Assembly: GCF_010183535.1 (NCBI RefSeq)
Contig: NC_071333.1
Location: 10,166,587 to 10,230,586 of the forward strand
Source of the DNA: Caenorhabditis remanei
Taxonomy: Eukaryota > Nematoda > Chromadorea > Rhabditida > Rhabditidae
Direction: 5' to 3'
Length of the DNA: 64,000 nt
Below the pieces are notes generated by a model, which was given only the letters and a program-made list of their open reading frames with translations, made no database searches and had not been told where the DNA came from. Below, piece by piece: positions 47,216 to 60,268 of the stretch. The position numbers and the translations under genes are program-made. Position 1 is the stretch's first letter; each line of letters opens with the position of its first letter.

Positions 47216-48890
47216 CCTGAAAATTAAATTACTTTATGGAAGAAAAATATATTGCGAAATATGAATGCATCAAAAAAGGATTTCATAAGACAAAAGAAAT
47301 AAAATGGGAAAATTCTTGTTTAGATGAAAGAAGTTTTCGAGGGTGCCAAGTGAGTGTCTTCTCATGAAATGTTAAGCACAAATGTCGTTGGACACATCTC
47401 TCAAAGGGCACCACCACTTATTCGAATTGATCGAAATGTGTGGCCCCTCTCTTCTGTTTCTGCTACACATTTCAGATTCATAAGCAAACGGGAAAAAGGA
47501 ACATTTGGTAGAGAGAGACGTAGAAACGAGAACGCGATTTGGGAGAAAAGAAAGGTGGAGGAGCCAATGTGCACATGCAAATAGGCATGAGCCTTACCCC
47601 ATTCATTTGTCACTCGAAACGTCAAGGTCGATATTGAAGGAATAATTGGAGCTGTTCTTGTGACTAAGATATGAGGAATTAGGGATTCAAGATATTCGTA
47701 ATCCGATAAGGCAAAGGAGTCTACTCTCAGCTAATAATCTGAAAAATTTTATAACTTGATCAAACGAATTTGTCACTACATGAAAAAATTCCAGTATGCA
47801 CTAATATGGTTCATTAAAAAAACAGATTTATCAGAACACATTCTTTTACATTTCGCAATGATTTTAGTTGCAAGCTAGCAGAAACATCGGACGCAGGTGA
47901 TCAAACAGGTCTCTAGGCGTTCTCATCTAGTATTAATGAGTTTCTCGAAACATTGTTGTGAATTCTGAGAAAAAATCCAAAACACGAAAAACCAAAAAAA
48001 GAAACCGACCAACCTAAACGGAAAGAAGGATTTGACGTGACACGGGAAACAAACTAAAATAAACCACCTCTCATTTATTTTCTGTCAAACGATGAGAACC
48101 AAAAACAAAAGCAGATTGCCCAGAGGGCACCCATAAAATGTCATGAAAGATGGAACTGCATGCATAGATGCTCCAATCTTTTGTTCAAATCAAAAAGAAA
48201 AGTGGAAGGGATGCGAGTCTTAGACACTATTGGTGCGCTCTTTTGAGCATTGAAATTTGATACTAGAGAGAGAAAAGAAACACGTCTTTTGTGGAATAAC
48301 ATGAGTGTATCTTCTGAATAACTGAAAGAATCGAGCGAATTGTGAAAGACTGCCAAAATGTGAAAAAGGAAAGCCCTCACCGAGAGGCGCAATTCCAAAT
48401 TACACCTGACCAGTTTGTATATGCCTTCCACTTCTCTACTACTCTCTATTCGCTAGTCTTTACAATAGACAGCTTTATTAGTATGAATTACGCCATTGTT
48501 GTGGATTCCCCTAGATTTTCATAATAGTGCTTAACGGAATGTGTGCTGCGGATTGAAAACCGTGTGAGATATTACTTACCATAATAAGAAATATGGATTC
48601 TCGGATTTATATGGCTGCCCTTTACACGTCATTTTTTACTGATCTTCGATAATTTTTATGTTTTATTTTCAAGTATATACAACATATTTTTAACTACATG
48701 ACAGTTCAAAACCAGTTCAGGAAAACATTCCTTTCTATTAGAAATTTCTAAACAAAAACTGAGATTTAGTCGAGAGAGAGAGAGAGAAAGAGAAAAATGT
48801 AGACAGGAACAATATTTTATCTCCAGATTGGAAGTGACAACCGGTAGGAATCAGTGCATAGGCTTAAATACACACTCGTTGGGATACATG
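47216..48890. other. Upstream region of the BTB gene and 3' region of the one-TM gene
   Basis: No gene is supported. It includes the GA microsatellite at 48772. Confidence 0.45.
48772..48791. repeat. GA dinucleotide microsatellite
   Basis: A run of about eight GA units continues into GA-rich sequence, downstream of the one-TM gene on the opposite strand. Confidence 0.9.
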
Positions 48891-49804
48891 TCACAGCAAA
48901 ACTGATTCCTGAAATTACAGCGCGTGATTGAATGACAGAAAAGGGAAATTGCTAATTTCCGTTACCTCTTTTGAACTGATTTGTGGAGATGACAACTCTA
49001 CACACGAATCCATTTTGGTTGTCAGGTCGATAGTGAACTCTGTGTATTCCGTTGGCTCCCGTTGTTTAGCAACTTGAGTTAGAGCTCTGAAAAAGGATAG
49101 TTGCACTTTAACGAGCAAATGTTGAGACTGAATGACTCACTCTAGCTTGCTTCGGGTCTTCCAGATGCTATTCAAAGCGCAGACAAATATTGCAAAGCAG
49201 CAGAATAGAAGTGGTGCAACAACAGATACCAGGAAGAAGACATCAGAAGATTCGTCTGCAACCGCAGTCATTTTTAGGAAGAATATTGGACAGAAGACAA
49301 AAAAATAGAAAAAGCCGGCAGTTATTTACAAGATCTTCAAGAGGAATGAATGAAATCATAAAATGACTGCTATCCACGCAAGTGCTAGGTGGATGATTTA
49401 TTGCATTTCTGACAGAGGCCCATTTATTTTCCTTCCATTAGATATGCAAATCGAAAGTTTTAGAAAAGGCCAAGAGCTGGAGTTGACGTTATTGGTCCCA
49501 GAAATGTGTCACATGAAGGAAAACTAGACAGTGTTCTTTTGCATTTTTCCAAGCTCACATATTTCTTTTTTTCTTGTGCTTAAAAGATACTCTAGTAGAA
49601 TAATTCAACTTGACATCATCCATTTTGCATAAACGGAATGAATTGTTCTAATGTGTTAGTTTAAGTATGTACATGTCTAGGCGTGTTTCACTTACCGAGA
49701 AAAGGATTCAATCCGCCAACTTTTTTCTTTGGCCACTCTGTTGTTGTGAGATTCAAATCTTTATCAAAGAGATCAGATGGTGTTGGTGTTACAGTAGACG
49801 CCAT
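48891..49804 (-). CDS. Small one-TM protein, 120 aa, unknown function
   Basis: Four exons (49696-49804, 49141-49255, 48966-49086, 48891-48908) close in phase; the last exon codes only ESVLL. The N-terminal 38 residues are Thr/Asp/Lys-rich with no signal peptide. One strong membrane span follows (VFFLVSVVAPLLFCCFAIFVC), then a basic stop-transfer (KTRSKLE) and a polar, Thr/Ser-rich C-terminal region. Lack of a signal peptide and the basic side after the span suggest N-outside/C-inside topology. No family is recognised. The 440-bp first intron is long for this gene size. Confidence 0.65.
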
Positions 49805-52528
49805 TGACGATATGGTTAGTTTCATGTGAAATCTGTGCATGGTTTAATTTGAATGCATAAAATGAAGAATAACAGAAGTTAATGCCAGATTGATAAAATG
49901 GGGAAGGTAGAAATATTGAGCAAAGAATAAAAGAAAAAAGAGGAAAAGGGAAAGAGATTAGCGGACAGCTGGATGTGATATGCGTTGGATCTCTTAGATA
50001 ATAACCAATGGAAAAAAAAAATTATTCAAAAAGCCATATCTGTTGAACTATAAAGATTTTTGATGGCTAGACAATCTTATGAAACTAGCGAACATTTTTG
50101 AAGATTAGCATGACGTTTTGAGCTAACGAAGTCTTCTAGTAAAACATTATGAAAGATGAGAAAAGGAAACTAAAGATGAGCACACTCCAGCTCACCAATT
50201 TATTTTTTAGTCAGCAGACGTTCAAACCTAATTATCATTCAATTTTGGATAAAGAGACGAAATAGCTCTCCGCTCTCATTTTTCTAGAATTGGGGAAAAT
50301 GACTCTCCTAACCGCTCGAAGCCACTTTAGTGGGATGGATTAGTTCGCATCGGAAGTTGGCTACGGGAATATTTTTTTCGTGATTCTGGTAAGCTTGTCA
50401 TATACATTTAAAAACTAAAGATGGGTTTTCGGAGCTTAGTCGGACTTTGAAATAAATGCAAAAGTGTTCTAAGCCTAAAAAGGGAAGAGAAATGAAAAAA
50501 AAACTGGTCTTCTGTGTTTGTTTACACTGGAATAATATGTCAAGCTTTTTGAGAAATAGGTTTTGGTCGGTTAAGGGGTAATAAAACACTTTTCATCTTG
50601 GTTTAATGAGTTCAGTTTTCATTCTTCTCCAATCGGAAAAATGAGTAGAAACGAGCACGAAAAATGACTGAGTAAAGCAATAAATTTAATCGAGCGACCT
50701 CCTTCAACCCCACTTTTTCGTTTCTTCATCTATCCCTTTGAGCCTTCACGATTTATTTGCTTTGACAAGAAGAATCGATGAAACAACTGCACGGGGTCGA
50801 AAAGAAGAGAGAAAAGTAATTTATAAAACATGTGTTCATGAGAACTTCTGATTGTCTTCTGCATTGCACGGAGATAGACAGAGGCACTCACACACAAACA
50901 TCCAATTTCTCTAGTCTTCACTTGAACAGAAAAAGAACGGAACATCCCCCACACAGTGTTCCACGAGGAAGTTTATCAAGGAAACTAAGTTTAGATTCTA
51001 GAAAGTATTCCATTTTCATTTACCGCTTTTGGGTGAGCCTTATAGGTAGAAAAAAATCTTCAGAGAAGGAAAATAAAAGGAAGTGAAAGTTGAGAGCAAA
51101 AGATGGTGGCTTAGGCAAGTGTTCTCGGAATAATAACCGCTCGAATTGGCAAACTTCTGCCGTTTTTTTTTCGTGAGCCACCCCTTGGGACCATGCACTT
51201 TTTCTTTTCTTTCAAGGGGGTGGCAAACATTTGAAGAAAAGGAAAACAGACATGATCAACAATCTGGAAATAGAGGAATACAAATGACAACCGTTGGGAA
51301 TTTGAGATGAAAAATAAAAACATGCATAGTAATACGGAGGGCGTAGGTCTAGAACCCGATAGTAGACGAGATCTTATGAAAAGGAGACGAGCATCAAGAA
51401 ATTGGAAATAAGAACTTCTGGGCAGGCAGCGAATTAAAAGTCCGGAAATTAGGTGACGCCTTTTTTTCTGAGAAGCACTCAGTTCCCGTATGGAAAAAAC
51501 AGGAAACGAGTAGGCTGGAATTCTGATAGGCCGACTACCTCTTATCACTTTTCTTATCACATGGATATATAATCCGGTTAGAAAATCCATCTTTTGTTTG
51601 AAAAGTTCACGAGCAAGAAAAAGCAAGCATAGACTAATCTGCTCTTATTCAGCCAACAAATCTCAGAATATGCAACAAATGTCACGAATTTATGAAGTAC
51701 TTGAATAAGCGGGATCACTATCAAAAAAATTTTGAAAAATCATCAGTTCAAACGGAGCAGTTGTTTGCGGAGATCTCGAAATTGGTTAAAATTTGAACCG
51801 AACAAATGTCAAAAATGAAATCAGAAGTCCGGTCCACTAGACACTGGGAAAAGATGTCTGTCTTAAGAAAAGAGCTTTCTGTGTCATCTCTTTCAGACAG
51901 AACACTCACATTTCAATAGGAAAATCTTAGTTTTGAAAAACAAAAGAAGCCCAGGTGAAATAAAATTAACACCGTCAACCAGTCATTCGCAATGAGTAAT
52001 GAAAACATGGAACCAAGAAGCAAAATCACATTTTCCACCTTAAAAACTCACAGAAAAACTTGGGATTGTGGACTCACAATAAGAAAACATCATTTTTAGA
52101 TAATAGCTATAAACGGGCAAGTATATGATTTATATCCGAATGGAGAATCGCTAGTGGGGATAATGGTCGCATAGCTATGCACGTAGACAGATGAGCCCAC
52201 ACATTCTGATCTCCTGACCTTTTCAAAAAGTTTCTGCATTAATGTTCTAGTGAAGAATTTTTGTTACAGGTGAGTTGGCACTCGAACACTATTTTTTCAA
52301 TTCAAAAAGTAATCTTGAGTACAGAAACGTTGAGGTTTTGACTTAATATTACAAAGTTTATTATGCAACTGAAACAGCGCAAAAATCTCTTACATATTAT
52401 GAATCAAATTACACTTAACATAGCCATATGAGCGAAAAAAGAAACAAAAATCACTATGAAACCACAGAATGAAAATGAACCAGTGAAAATTTAGAAATGT
52501 TGAAGTAAAAACTTGATAGTCGTCAGAC
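49805..52528. other. Intergenic region, one long orphan frame
   Basis: No supported gene. A 171-codon minus-strand frame (51111-51626) is open but shows no motif, signal peptide or splice context. Confidence 0.4.
52357..52362 (-). terminator. Poly(A) signal of the thioredoxin-like gene
   Basis: AATAAA on the minus strand, about 170 nt downstream of the stop codon. Confidence 0.4.
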
Positions 52529-53895
52529 TTAGAGTTCCTCCTTCTTGTTCTTCTTGGATTTTTTGTCGTCCTTTTTGTCTTTCTTATCTTTCTTATCTTT
52601 TTTGTCCTTCTTATCCTTCTTGTCCTTCTTATCCTCCTTCTTCTTATCCTTCTTCTTATCATCCTTCTTCTTCTCTTCCTAAAAAACGGAATCGTTTTAT
52701 TTTTCCAAGCACATCTGAAATTTACCTTCTTGTCCTTCTTCTCAGCTTTCTCCTCCTTCTTCTTATCCTTCTTCTCCTCCTTCTGAAAAAGGTATTGTTT
52801 ATTCTATTCGAATAGGCTAATTCAATGTTTACTAGTGATGTCATTGTTTTCGAATTCCAACTTATTTCCGTTATCTGATTTAATGCCAAAAATAAAACTT
52901 GTGAGAGAAGACCAAGGAAACCAGTAAATTTTGAAGAGTAGCCTAATGTGAGAGATGATTTGATAGATGACGTCGTTTAGTTTCAGCGCTATTTTGGACT
53001 AAAACTCGCGTGACCGGTGACAATTTTGTCAATATGTCCCTATCCTTGAGAATTAGTTGTTTGTTATTTTCTATCACGCTGCTCTATCCACTCATTAGTT
53101 TCTTTTCATCATGACCAGAATTACCTTCTTCTCAACCTTCTCTTCTTTCTTGGTTTCCTCCTTCTTGGCTTCCTCTTTCTTCACTTCTCCCTTGGCTGGC
53201 TCCTGCAACATTTTATCTTGTTTATCTTTTCTGACCCCACTTTTTTCAATTCTCAATTCTCTTACCTCTTCACCTCCGAATTCCAAAAGCGCTCTCTCCA
53301 TTCCATCAATTATTTGAGCTGGAAGTGGGTAGAAATACTTGTTGTTCTTGTACTTTTGCTCGTTGTTGGTCTTCAATGGGTTTCCATCAGTATCTGAAAA
53401 TAATACTCTCATTATTTTTGTTTTTTTTTGGTTAAATTTTGTACCAAGGAAGAGAATTCTTGGAATGTATCCACCGTCTGGGGAATATTTCGGGTCCTCT
53501 GGTTCTTCATCATCCTCAACATTGACCATGACAAATTTGCGAGAAAGAATGATGAGCTCATCGGTTTTTGGAGAGCTCTTTAGTTCACGCTTGAGGTCTG
53601 AAATCATTATATTTTTCATTTTTCTAACCAATCCACCATTTTCTTACTTTTGCAAGCTCCACACCAAGTCTTGTGAATGAGGAAGAAGATTGGCTTGTTC
53701 AAGTCTTTAGCGATTCCAACAGCCTTATCAAACTCAACCCATTCGATGGCACTTGGGTATCCTATAACAATTCTTTATCAATTTCTTTGTTTTTTGAACC
53801 TTTTTCTGCTTACCGTGTGACAAATCCTTGATTTCATCATCTCCCTTTTTGGCAAGAACGGCTACTGCCAGAAGAGCAAGAAGAAGAAACTTCAT
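52529..53895 (-). CDS. ER thioredoxin-fold protein (TXNDC12-like) with Lys-rich tail and KEEL, 253 aa
   Basis: Seven exons (53814-53895, 53648-53761, 53445-53597, 53266-53393, 53125-53202, 52726-52782, 52529-52678) close in phase. The signal peptide is [17 protein letters not shown], directly behind an ATTTCAG acceptor. The thioredoxin-like domain has the redox motif WCGAC (C61, C64), the AGR/TXNDC12 form, followed by [12 protein letters not shown] and YIPRILFLG with the cis-Pro. Exons 5-7 encode about 90 residues of Lys/Asp/Glu repeats. The last four residues, KEEL, are an ER-retrieval signal. It should be a lumenal oxidoreductase. The highly charged repeat tail is unusual for the family and may bind Ca2+ or be length-variable (inference). 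Confidence 0.88.
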
Positions 53896-56800
53896 CTGAA
53901 ATTAAGAACTTATAAAATTCAGAAAGACTTCGTAGTGAAACTCGAAAAATCGATTCGGTTTCTCGAAAACAAAATAAAGAAACGTAGAATAACAACACCG
54001 ATAAATGTGAATAGAGGAAGGAAGTTTTCCGCGGAGAGAAAAGGGAAGTGGGTCGGGACGGTGTGGAGGTCACTACCTACAACGGCCACCTCAATCCTTC
54101 CAACGTGGAAGGTTTCTTCACGAGAAATTGGAATGATCTCGGTTAGGCAGTGTTAGTGAGGAAGAGAGTATCTGAGACAAGAGAAAGATAGAACAACTAG
54201 TGTTCGGTTGGATGTAACATATACGTAAATATGTGTTGGCAATGCAATTTGACTAGTTGATGATTTGTTTTTTTTTGTGAATTCTATATACGAATAAAAA
54301 ATGAAAATCAATTTTCTAGTCAAAATAATCAGTAAGCACAGAGAGAACTAACAAGAAAACAATAAATTCGAAGTATCTACGAAATAATATAAACCAAGTC
54401 ACAAAACAAACGTATTATTGCTTCTACTAAATCCTTGAAGTCGTAAAATGGAGGTTTTATTATTCGTAGTTTGCTTTCAGTGATATTTGTATTCGAATCA
54501 ATCAAAACAACAATCTTTTCAATCTTTTCAAAATCATAACTTAACTCACCAAGATGAAAACAAAAATCTCTTCCGGTTCTCACTTCAAATTCATAACTTT
54601 TTTCGTTCCCAAACCTTCAAATTATCCGAACGCCCACTCTTCACACCCGTCACAACGGGAAAAACCTCTCACCCAAAACAATTGGTTCTTGATGTGTTGC
54701 AGATGCGAAGTAAACCACGGAGGGCAAGTTATGAAGTCAACCAGAACCAATTGAGAACATGCAAAATTCATGTGAAGGTAAACAAAATTTAGCAAATTAT
54801 TTGAAAGAAAACAACTTATATAGTTGAAGGAACTGTGAGTGAAAAACGTTTCTGACCATTCTTCGGGTGTGCAACGCTCAGCACAAAGTCACCACTGAGT
54901 AAACATTTGAGTTCAGTTTTGTTAGGCTTCCTCATACCCGAGAAGAGCTCTCTTCACATTCATTTGAATTAATTTAAAACATAGCATCACCAACTTTTGC
55001 AGTCTTTTTCCTATCTTGTTCTATTTTTTCGATGATCAGATTTTTCTTCTCTTCTTTTATTTTGAATGGAAACACGCCGTCAAATTAGGACAAGTAATAA
55101 AAAACGACAGATAGAAGAGAAACGAAACTGTTCGTGTCATCTAATCGAACACAGAAATAAAAGAAAATAATAGAAAAGAGAGCTGAAATGAAAAAAAAAT
55201 GAAAAAAAAAGTTTCTTTCTTTTTTTCTGATCAATCTAGCTTTGTTTTGAATAGAATGCTATCACGTTGTGGAGATGTGTGATTTCCGGTGCTAAGTGCT
55301 GTCACAATGAATAGAAACCACTGATGAGGGAGAAAGGGATTTGGAGAGTGAATGGAGCACCTGGTCTCTTTTTTTCAACTTCAAAGTTCATCTCTCAATG
55401 AGAAAAAGGGAGAAGTAGGAAGCTCTCAGAGATCGCGTTTTGGAGTTTTCCCGTCAAATATAACTTTTTTCAATGAATCTTTTGCTTAAAATCAAACCAA
55501 GACTGGAATTTGAAAAGAATACAAAATTTACTTCGCCTTTGAAAATACAATTCATTCTGCCCGGATTCTAGCATCTTCATTCAATTCTTCGACACAATTT
55601 TTTGTAAACCAAATTTTGCACACTTGAACATTCCTCTTGTTTATTTGCTTATTATATCATAAACCCACAGAAAATGACCGAATCCGCGAAACTGATAACT
55701 GACAAGTTTTGTCAACATTATTATCATTCACTTCATTAGATAATAACTGTTGACAATGTTCATTCTTTTCCAGTTCCTTATTCATTGTATATTCTTTACT
55801 AGAGAACTCTCTTCCCTTTTTTTTCTTCCGCGCGCAGTCTTGGCAGTTAGTCCAACGTGTTCTCCCCTCTCTTCCGTTACTGCGCAGTTTGGTGCAAACA
55901 CTGCATTTGACGACATAATGCGGACTGGCAGCTGCTCTCCCGCGCACCGCCGCATGAGTAAACCACGGGAGGTTGACCCCTTCTCCTCAGTCACGTGGCC
56001 TCTCTCGCACTGTCATTGGGAAATTGGCCATCCGCCCTTGAGTCGTTTTTTTTTTCTGTGGGGTTGTCTTGTTCCGACACGTGCTGTTTTGTTTTTCTTG
56101 CTTTCAAATGCGAATATCAATCTCATTTTTAATTAAACAGGTTCAAAATACCCGCCGAGACAGATTCTTTTGTTAATTTTTCGCAGTTTTCCGTTTGAAA
56201 CTATTTCAAAATAGCATAGCTGACGTTGCCTTAAAAATTGCCCACACAAATGCAAGCTCAGCATATTTCGAGGCAAACTGTCATTCTCCAATTGATTTAC
56301 AATGAGCTCACGTTTCATTTACTGTTATATCGTTATCAAAAGATAACAATCACGCTCCGCAGTTCTTGTTTGTACAAGTATGACTTGTTCGCATTCGCAG
56401 TAATGGGTTCACGTCGGTTTCGTTCCACTTTTTATATATTTCTCTTGTCGCCGTGCGTTTTCTCCTTTTTCCGCCGTTTTCAACACCCACCAAGAAGTGG
56501 TAAACAACTTTGGAAAAACAAAATCAAGACGGCAACTTACCGTTTCTTTTCGGTCTCGACATATTTTTCATGTTTATTCGCTATTTTTTCTTTTTTTTTC
56601 TCTACGCGTGATTCTTCAAAGACCAACAGAATGTTTCTCAGGTTACACTTTGGGACAGAAAAAAAACAACTGTTAATTTCAACCTACTCGTTCCACTTGA
56701 AGACCAACTGATTTCTTCTTTTATCTTTTCTCTCGTCAGAATGACGTAAAAATGACAGCATTTGCAGTGATGTTCTTTTCTTTCTTCTTTTCGAAATAGG

Positions 56801-57275
56801 TGCAGGTTGTGAATGAGAAGATAGGTGTTTTCCAGTAAGATCTTAGAAATAGATATTGTGTTTAGTTTGAACAGTAAGATTTTTGGTTAGGTTTTTTCTC
56901 CCAATAGTAGACAAGACTCTCGTTAACCTAAAAAGACAATACTTATGTTGTTCATCACCTCTTATTTTGCACTTTTCCGAATAGTTCAAGTGTGTCTAGG
57001 TATCTTATCAAGCACGCGGTGTTTTTTGAATGACACTCTTTGAATGCGGGTTTCCAACATACTTTCCGCTTTCTCCTCTCTAAAATGTTACATTTCGCTT
57101 TCTCTCTTGCTCCGGTGTCACTGGTAACTTATCGCTGAAACGTTTCATACTTTCAGCGACATTCACTAATACATGCCGTCCTTTCCGTTTACTATTCTCT
57201 TTCGAAAGTTATAATTTCATCGTTTCAGAGTCAACCCAAGAGCCGAAATACAAGAAAACAACACAGACTGGCAGT
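53896..57275. other. Divergent promoter region between the thioredoxin-like gene and acl-5
   Basis: Mostly AT-rich. A GC-rich island at about 55800-56060 contains CACGTG (55992-55997) and the palindrome ACTGCGCAGT near 55880. It probably contains regulatory DNA for acl-5. Confidence 0.45.
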
Positions 57276-60268
57276 ATGCTGGGAATCGAGCACCTGCTCT
57301 TTGTATTAACTACATTCGCCTTTCCACCAGTGGCTCTGACTGTTCTGCTATGCATTATCCTCGCCACATTCGGAAAATCACTTGGATTGCGGCAGATGTA
57401 CGTCGACACTCTCATCAACATTTTCGAGGTGAGTTATGACTTTAGAAAACCTTTACGAAAAATGTATTATAGATATGTTAAAATAGACCATAAATTAGCA
57501 AAAAACCACTTCGAGAAAACATCTTATCTTCTTTTGCCAAACATTCCTCTTTTCATCTTTTCTCTAGAAATGGTCTGATGCAGATGGTCTGGTCAGTCAC
57601 ATTGATAAGAGTCACAAAGAAACAACGAAAAGTTATCAAAAGCAAAACACATGTTATACCGGAATGAATGAAGGATGAAATCTTATGTTTTCAGTGGGGA
57701 GCCCGTCAAATCAAAACGACTGAAAAGATCAGAAGGAAAGAAAGCGCGGTGAACACTCCATTCTTCTACAACAAGATTGCTGAGCTGGAAGACGATGAAG
57801 ACGACGAACTGAAAAGTTTGGAGACTCCAAGATTCGAAGCGACTGATGGAATCACGGATGACGATATGGAGATTGAGATGCGTAGTGATACTCGCAGTGA
57901 GACGGAAAGTCGCGATTCTGGAGAGGATTTTCCATCAGTTGACTCGGATTACGGTGATGAATCGTGTTTGAAGAGGAAATTTGGATCGACCACCAGTGAG
58001 TGTGCCTTACTTAAAATCATTAGTCTTCTTTTGGAATCAAAAATACAAGCAGCATGCTCGCTTATTAAGCATGCTTTATTGATTACATATTGTGTTTTGT
58101 CAGGTTGGGTATTTCTTTTCAGGTCTCGCCTCCGTCGGATCATGCTGCAGTCTCAGGAACAGAAAGATGTCGGAAAGCAGCACATGTATGTTGTGTTAGA
58201 ATAGCCGGTAGAGTTTGTAGGATTAGAATTCATAAGTAAATGTGGATATCAACCGCAGAATAAAACTGGGAAACGAAGATATCTAAATGTGGTACAAAGC
58301 AAATTTCGTTTACTTCTATTTTACTTCAAAAAATTAGTTGGTTTTGTTTGGCCGCCCAATCCATATGCTTTTGGTTACGTTTTGCTTTTTTTCAATTTTT
58401 CATTTGTTAGGTTCCACACCCAAATTATCTAAATAAAAAACACAGACTGATTCCAATTTTCGAACTATTACCAAATACCCACTACATACCAGTTTTCTAC
58501 CATTTCCTTCTTTTAGTAATCAGCTAAACAGTACTTGATTTAATTAATCAAGAACAATGCCATTTCCATTAATTCATTTGAATTCCTTTTTTTCCAGTGG
58601 GAATCATCAAACGAGAGACACAAATCTACCTTGACGACAACTTTTCTGAAGACATTCCTGATGAGGTGTTTGTCAGAAGTCGAGGATGGGCTGCGATCCG
58701 AGATTCCGTGGATTTCGTGAAAGCTGGAATGGAAGCTATCATTGAGGACGAGGTGACCAGTCGATTCGAAGCGGAACAGTTGGTTAGCTGGAACATGTTG
58801 ACCAGGACCAGCATCAAATTTTATCAGTTTGTCAAGTAAGTGCATTTTAAGACGATTAAAAAATTCAAAGACTACCTAGTAATGTTTTTTTCAGTTGGAA
58901 GTTGAGCGCTCTTTGGATCATCGGCTTCCTTTTCCGATACTGTGTCATGCTGCCACTCCGTTTCACCATCTTCTGCATTGGACTCATCTTCCTGATCAGT
59001 TCCACGGCTCTCATTGGTCTCGTACCTGTTTTGAGTTGGAAAAAGTGAGTTCAGAAATAATTTAAATCATTATGAATTGACAAACTATTGAATTTCAGAA
59101 AACTGAATCACAAGTGTATGCTCATCTGCTATCGCATTCTCTCCAGAAGTCTTACGGCCGTTGTGTACTTCCATGACGAACACTACAAAGCTGAAAAACA
59201 AGGAATCTGTGTTGCCAACCACACCTCTCCAATTGATGCTCTCATTCTGTCAATCGACAATGTCTATGCACTTATTGGACAGAAACATGATGGTCTTCTC
59301 GGTATTGTTCAAAGAGCTCTTTCTCGTGCATCAAGTCACATTTGGTTCGAGAGAAGTGAGGCAAAAGATCGACACGTTGTGGCTCAAAAACTTCGTGAAC
59401 ACTGCACAGATCCGGATAAACTGCCGATTCTGATCTTCCCGGAAGGAACCTGTATTAACAACACTTCTGTGATGATGTTCAAGAAGGGATCGTTTGAGGT
59501 AAGTATTAATGGAACACGAATATCTTATAAATGACTATCTTATTTAGATCGAGACAACCATCTACCCGATTGCAATGAAATACGACTCTCGTTTTGGCGA
59601 CGCCTTCTGGAACAGTTCCGAACAGTCGTGGTGTGGATACATCATGAGAATGATGACTTCTTGGGCTATCATCTGCAATGTCTGGTACCTGCCACCAATG
59701 ACTAAAAGAGTCGGAGAAGACGCCGTTGACTTCGCCAATCGTGTCAAAAAGGAGATTGCCAACAAGGGTGGACTAGTTGATTTGGAATGGGATGGAGGTC
59801 TGAAAAGGGCTAAAGTTCCTCCAAAAATGGTTGCCAAACAGCAAGAGAGGTTTGTTGTGAAGAATACCAGGAATGTTTTCTAATATCGAAAATTTCAGGT
59901 ATGCAAACCGTCTCTCAAGGTACACATCTGTGTCGGAAGTTGTCAAGCACGAGGATGTTCAAGTCACTCTTGAAAGTAAGTCAACATAAAGTAGTTTCGA
60001 ATACACAAACCATCACTTGATTTCAGTGGACAAGACGGTCTCAGGATACGCCTCTCTCGAAGATCTTCCTGAAGATGTTTTCGTTGACGAAGAAGATGAA
60101 ACCTTTGGTAAGTTTACAAAACCAAATTCCCGTTTTAACCAATTAATTATTTCTGTTTCAGAAGTCGAAGAGGATATTGACGAGAACGACGAGAACGACG
60201 AAAACGAGCCGGACTCCACTATTCGCAAGAGGAGACTTGTTGACACAATTCCGCTTGTCAAAATTTGA
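57276..60268 (+). CDS. acl-5: Glycerol-3-phosphate acyltransferase, GPAT3/4 (AGPAT6) type, 602-623 aa
   Basis: This is an ER membrane acyltransferase that makes lysophosphatidic acid from glycerol-3-phosphate and acyl-CoA. Exons: 57276-57428, 57695-57995, (58123-58185 optional), 58598-58835, 58895-59044, 59099-59498, 59548-59849, 59899-59975, 60027-60107, 60162-60268. The 5' acceptor CGTTTCAG at 57228 suggests trans-splicing. An N-terminal membrane span, an acidic linker and further spans precede the PlsC domain. That domain has motif I NHTSPID (H322 and D327, without the cassette), the FERSEAKDR block and motif III FPEGTC. The C-terminal 70 residues are acidic. The 63-nt cassette is in phase. 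I name it acl-5 because acl-5 is, from memory, the X-linked GPAT3/4 homologue of C. elegans; the family call is firm, the symbol less so. Confidence 0.92.
58258..58263 (+). terminator. Poly(A) signal inside an acl-5 intron
   Basis: AATAAA lies 57 nt after the in-frame stop reached by reading through the optional 63-nt exon of the acyltransferase gene. It could serve a short transcript form. Confidence 0.4.

Noticed and set aside
52390..52815. Arg- or Pro/Ser-rich frames
   Set aside because: They are shadows of the Lys/Asp repeat exons of the thioredoxin-like gene.
54704..54780. ATG exon with acceptor and donor upstream of acl-5
   Set aside because: It ends in phase 0, whereas the next acl-5 acceptor at 57228 would need phase 1, and no other partner exon was found.
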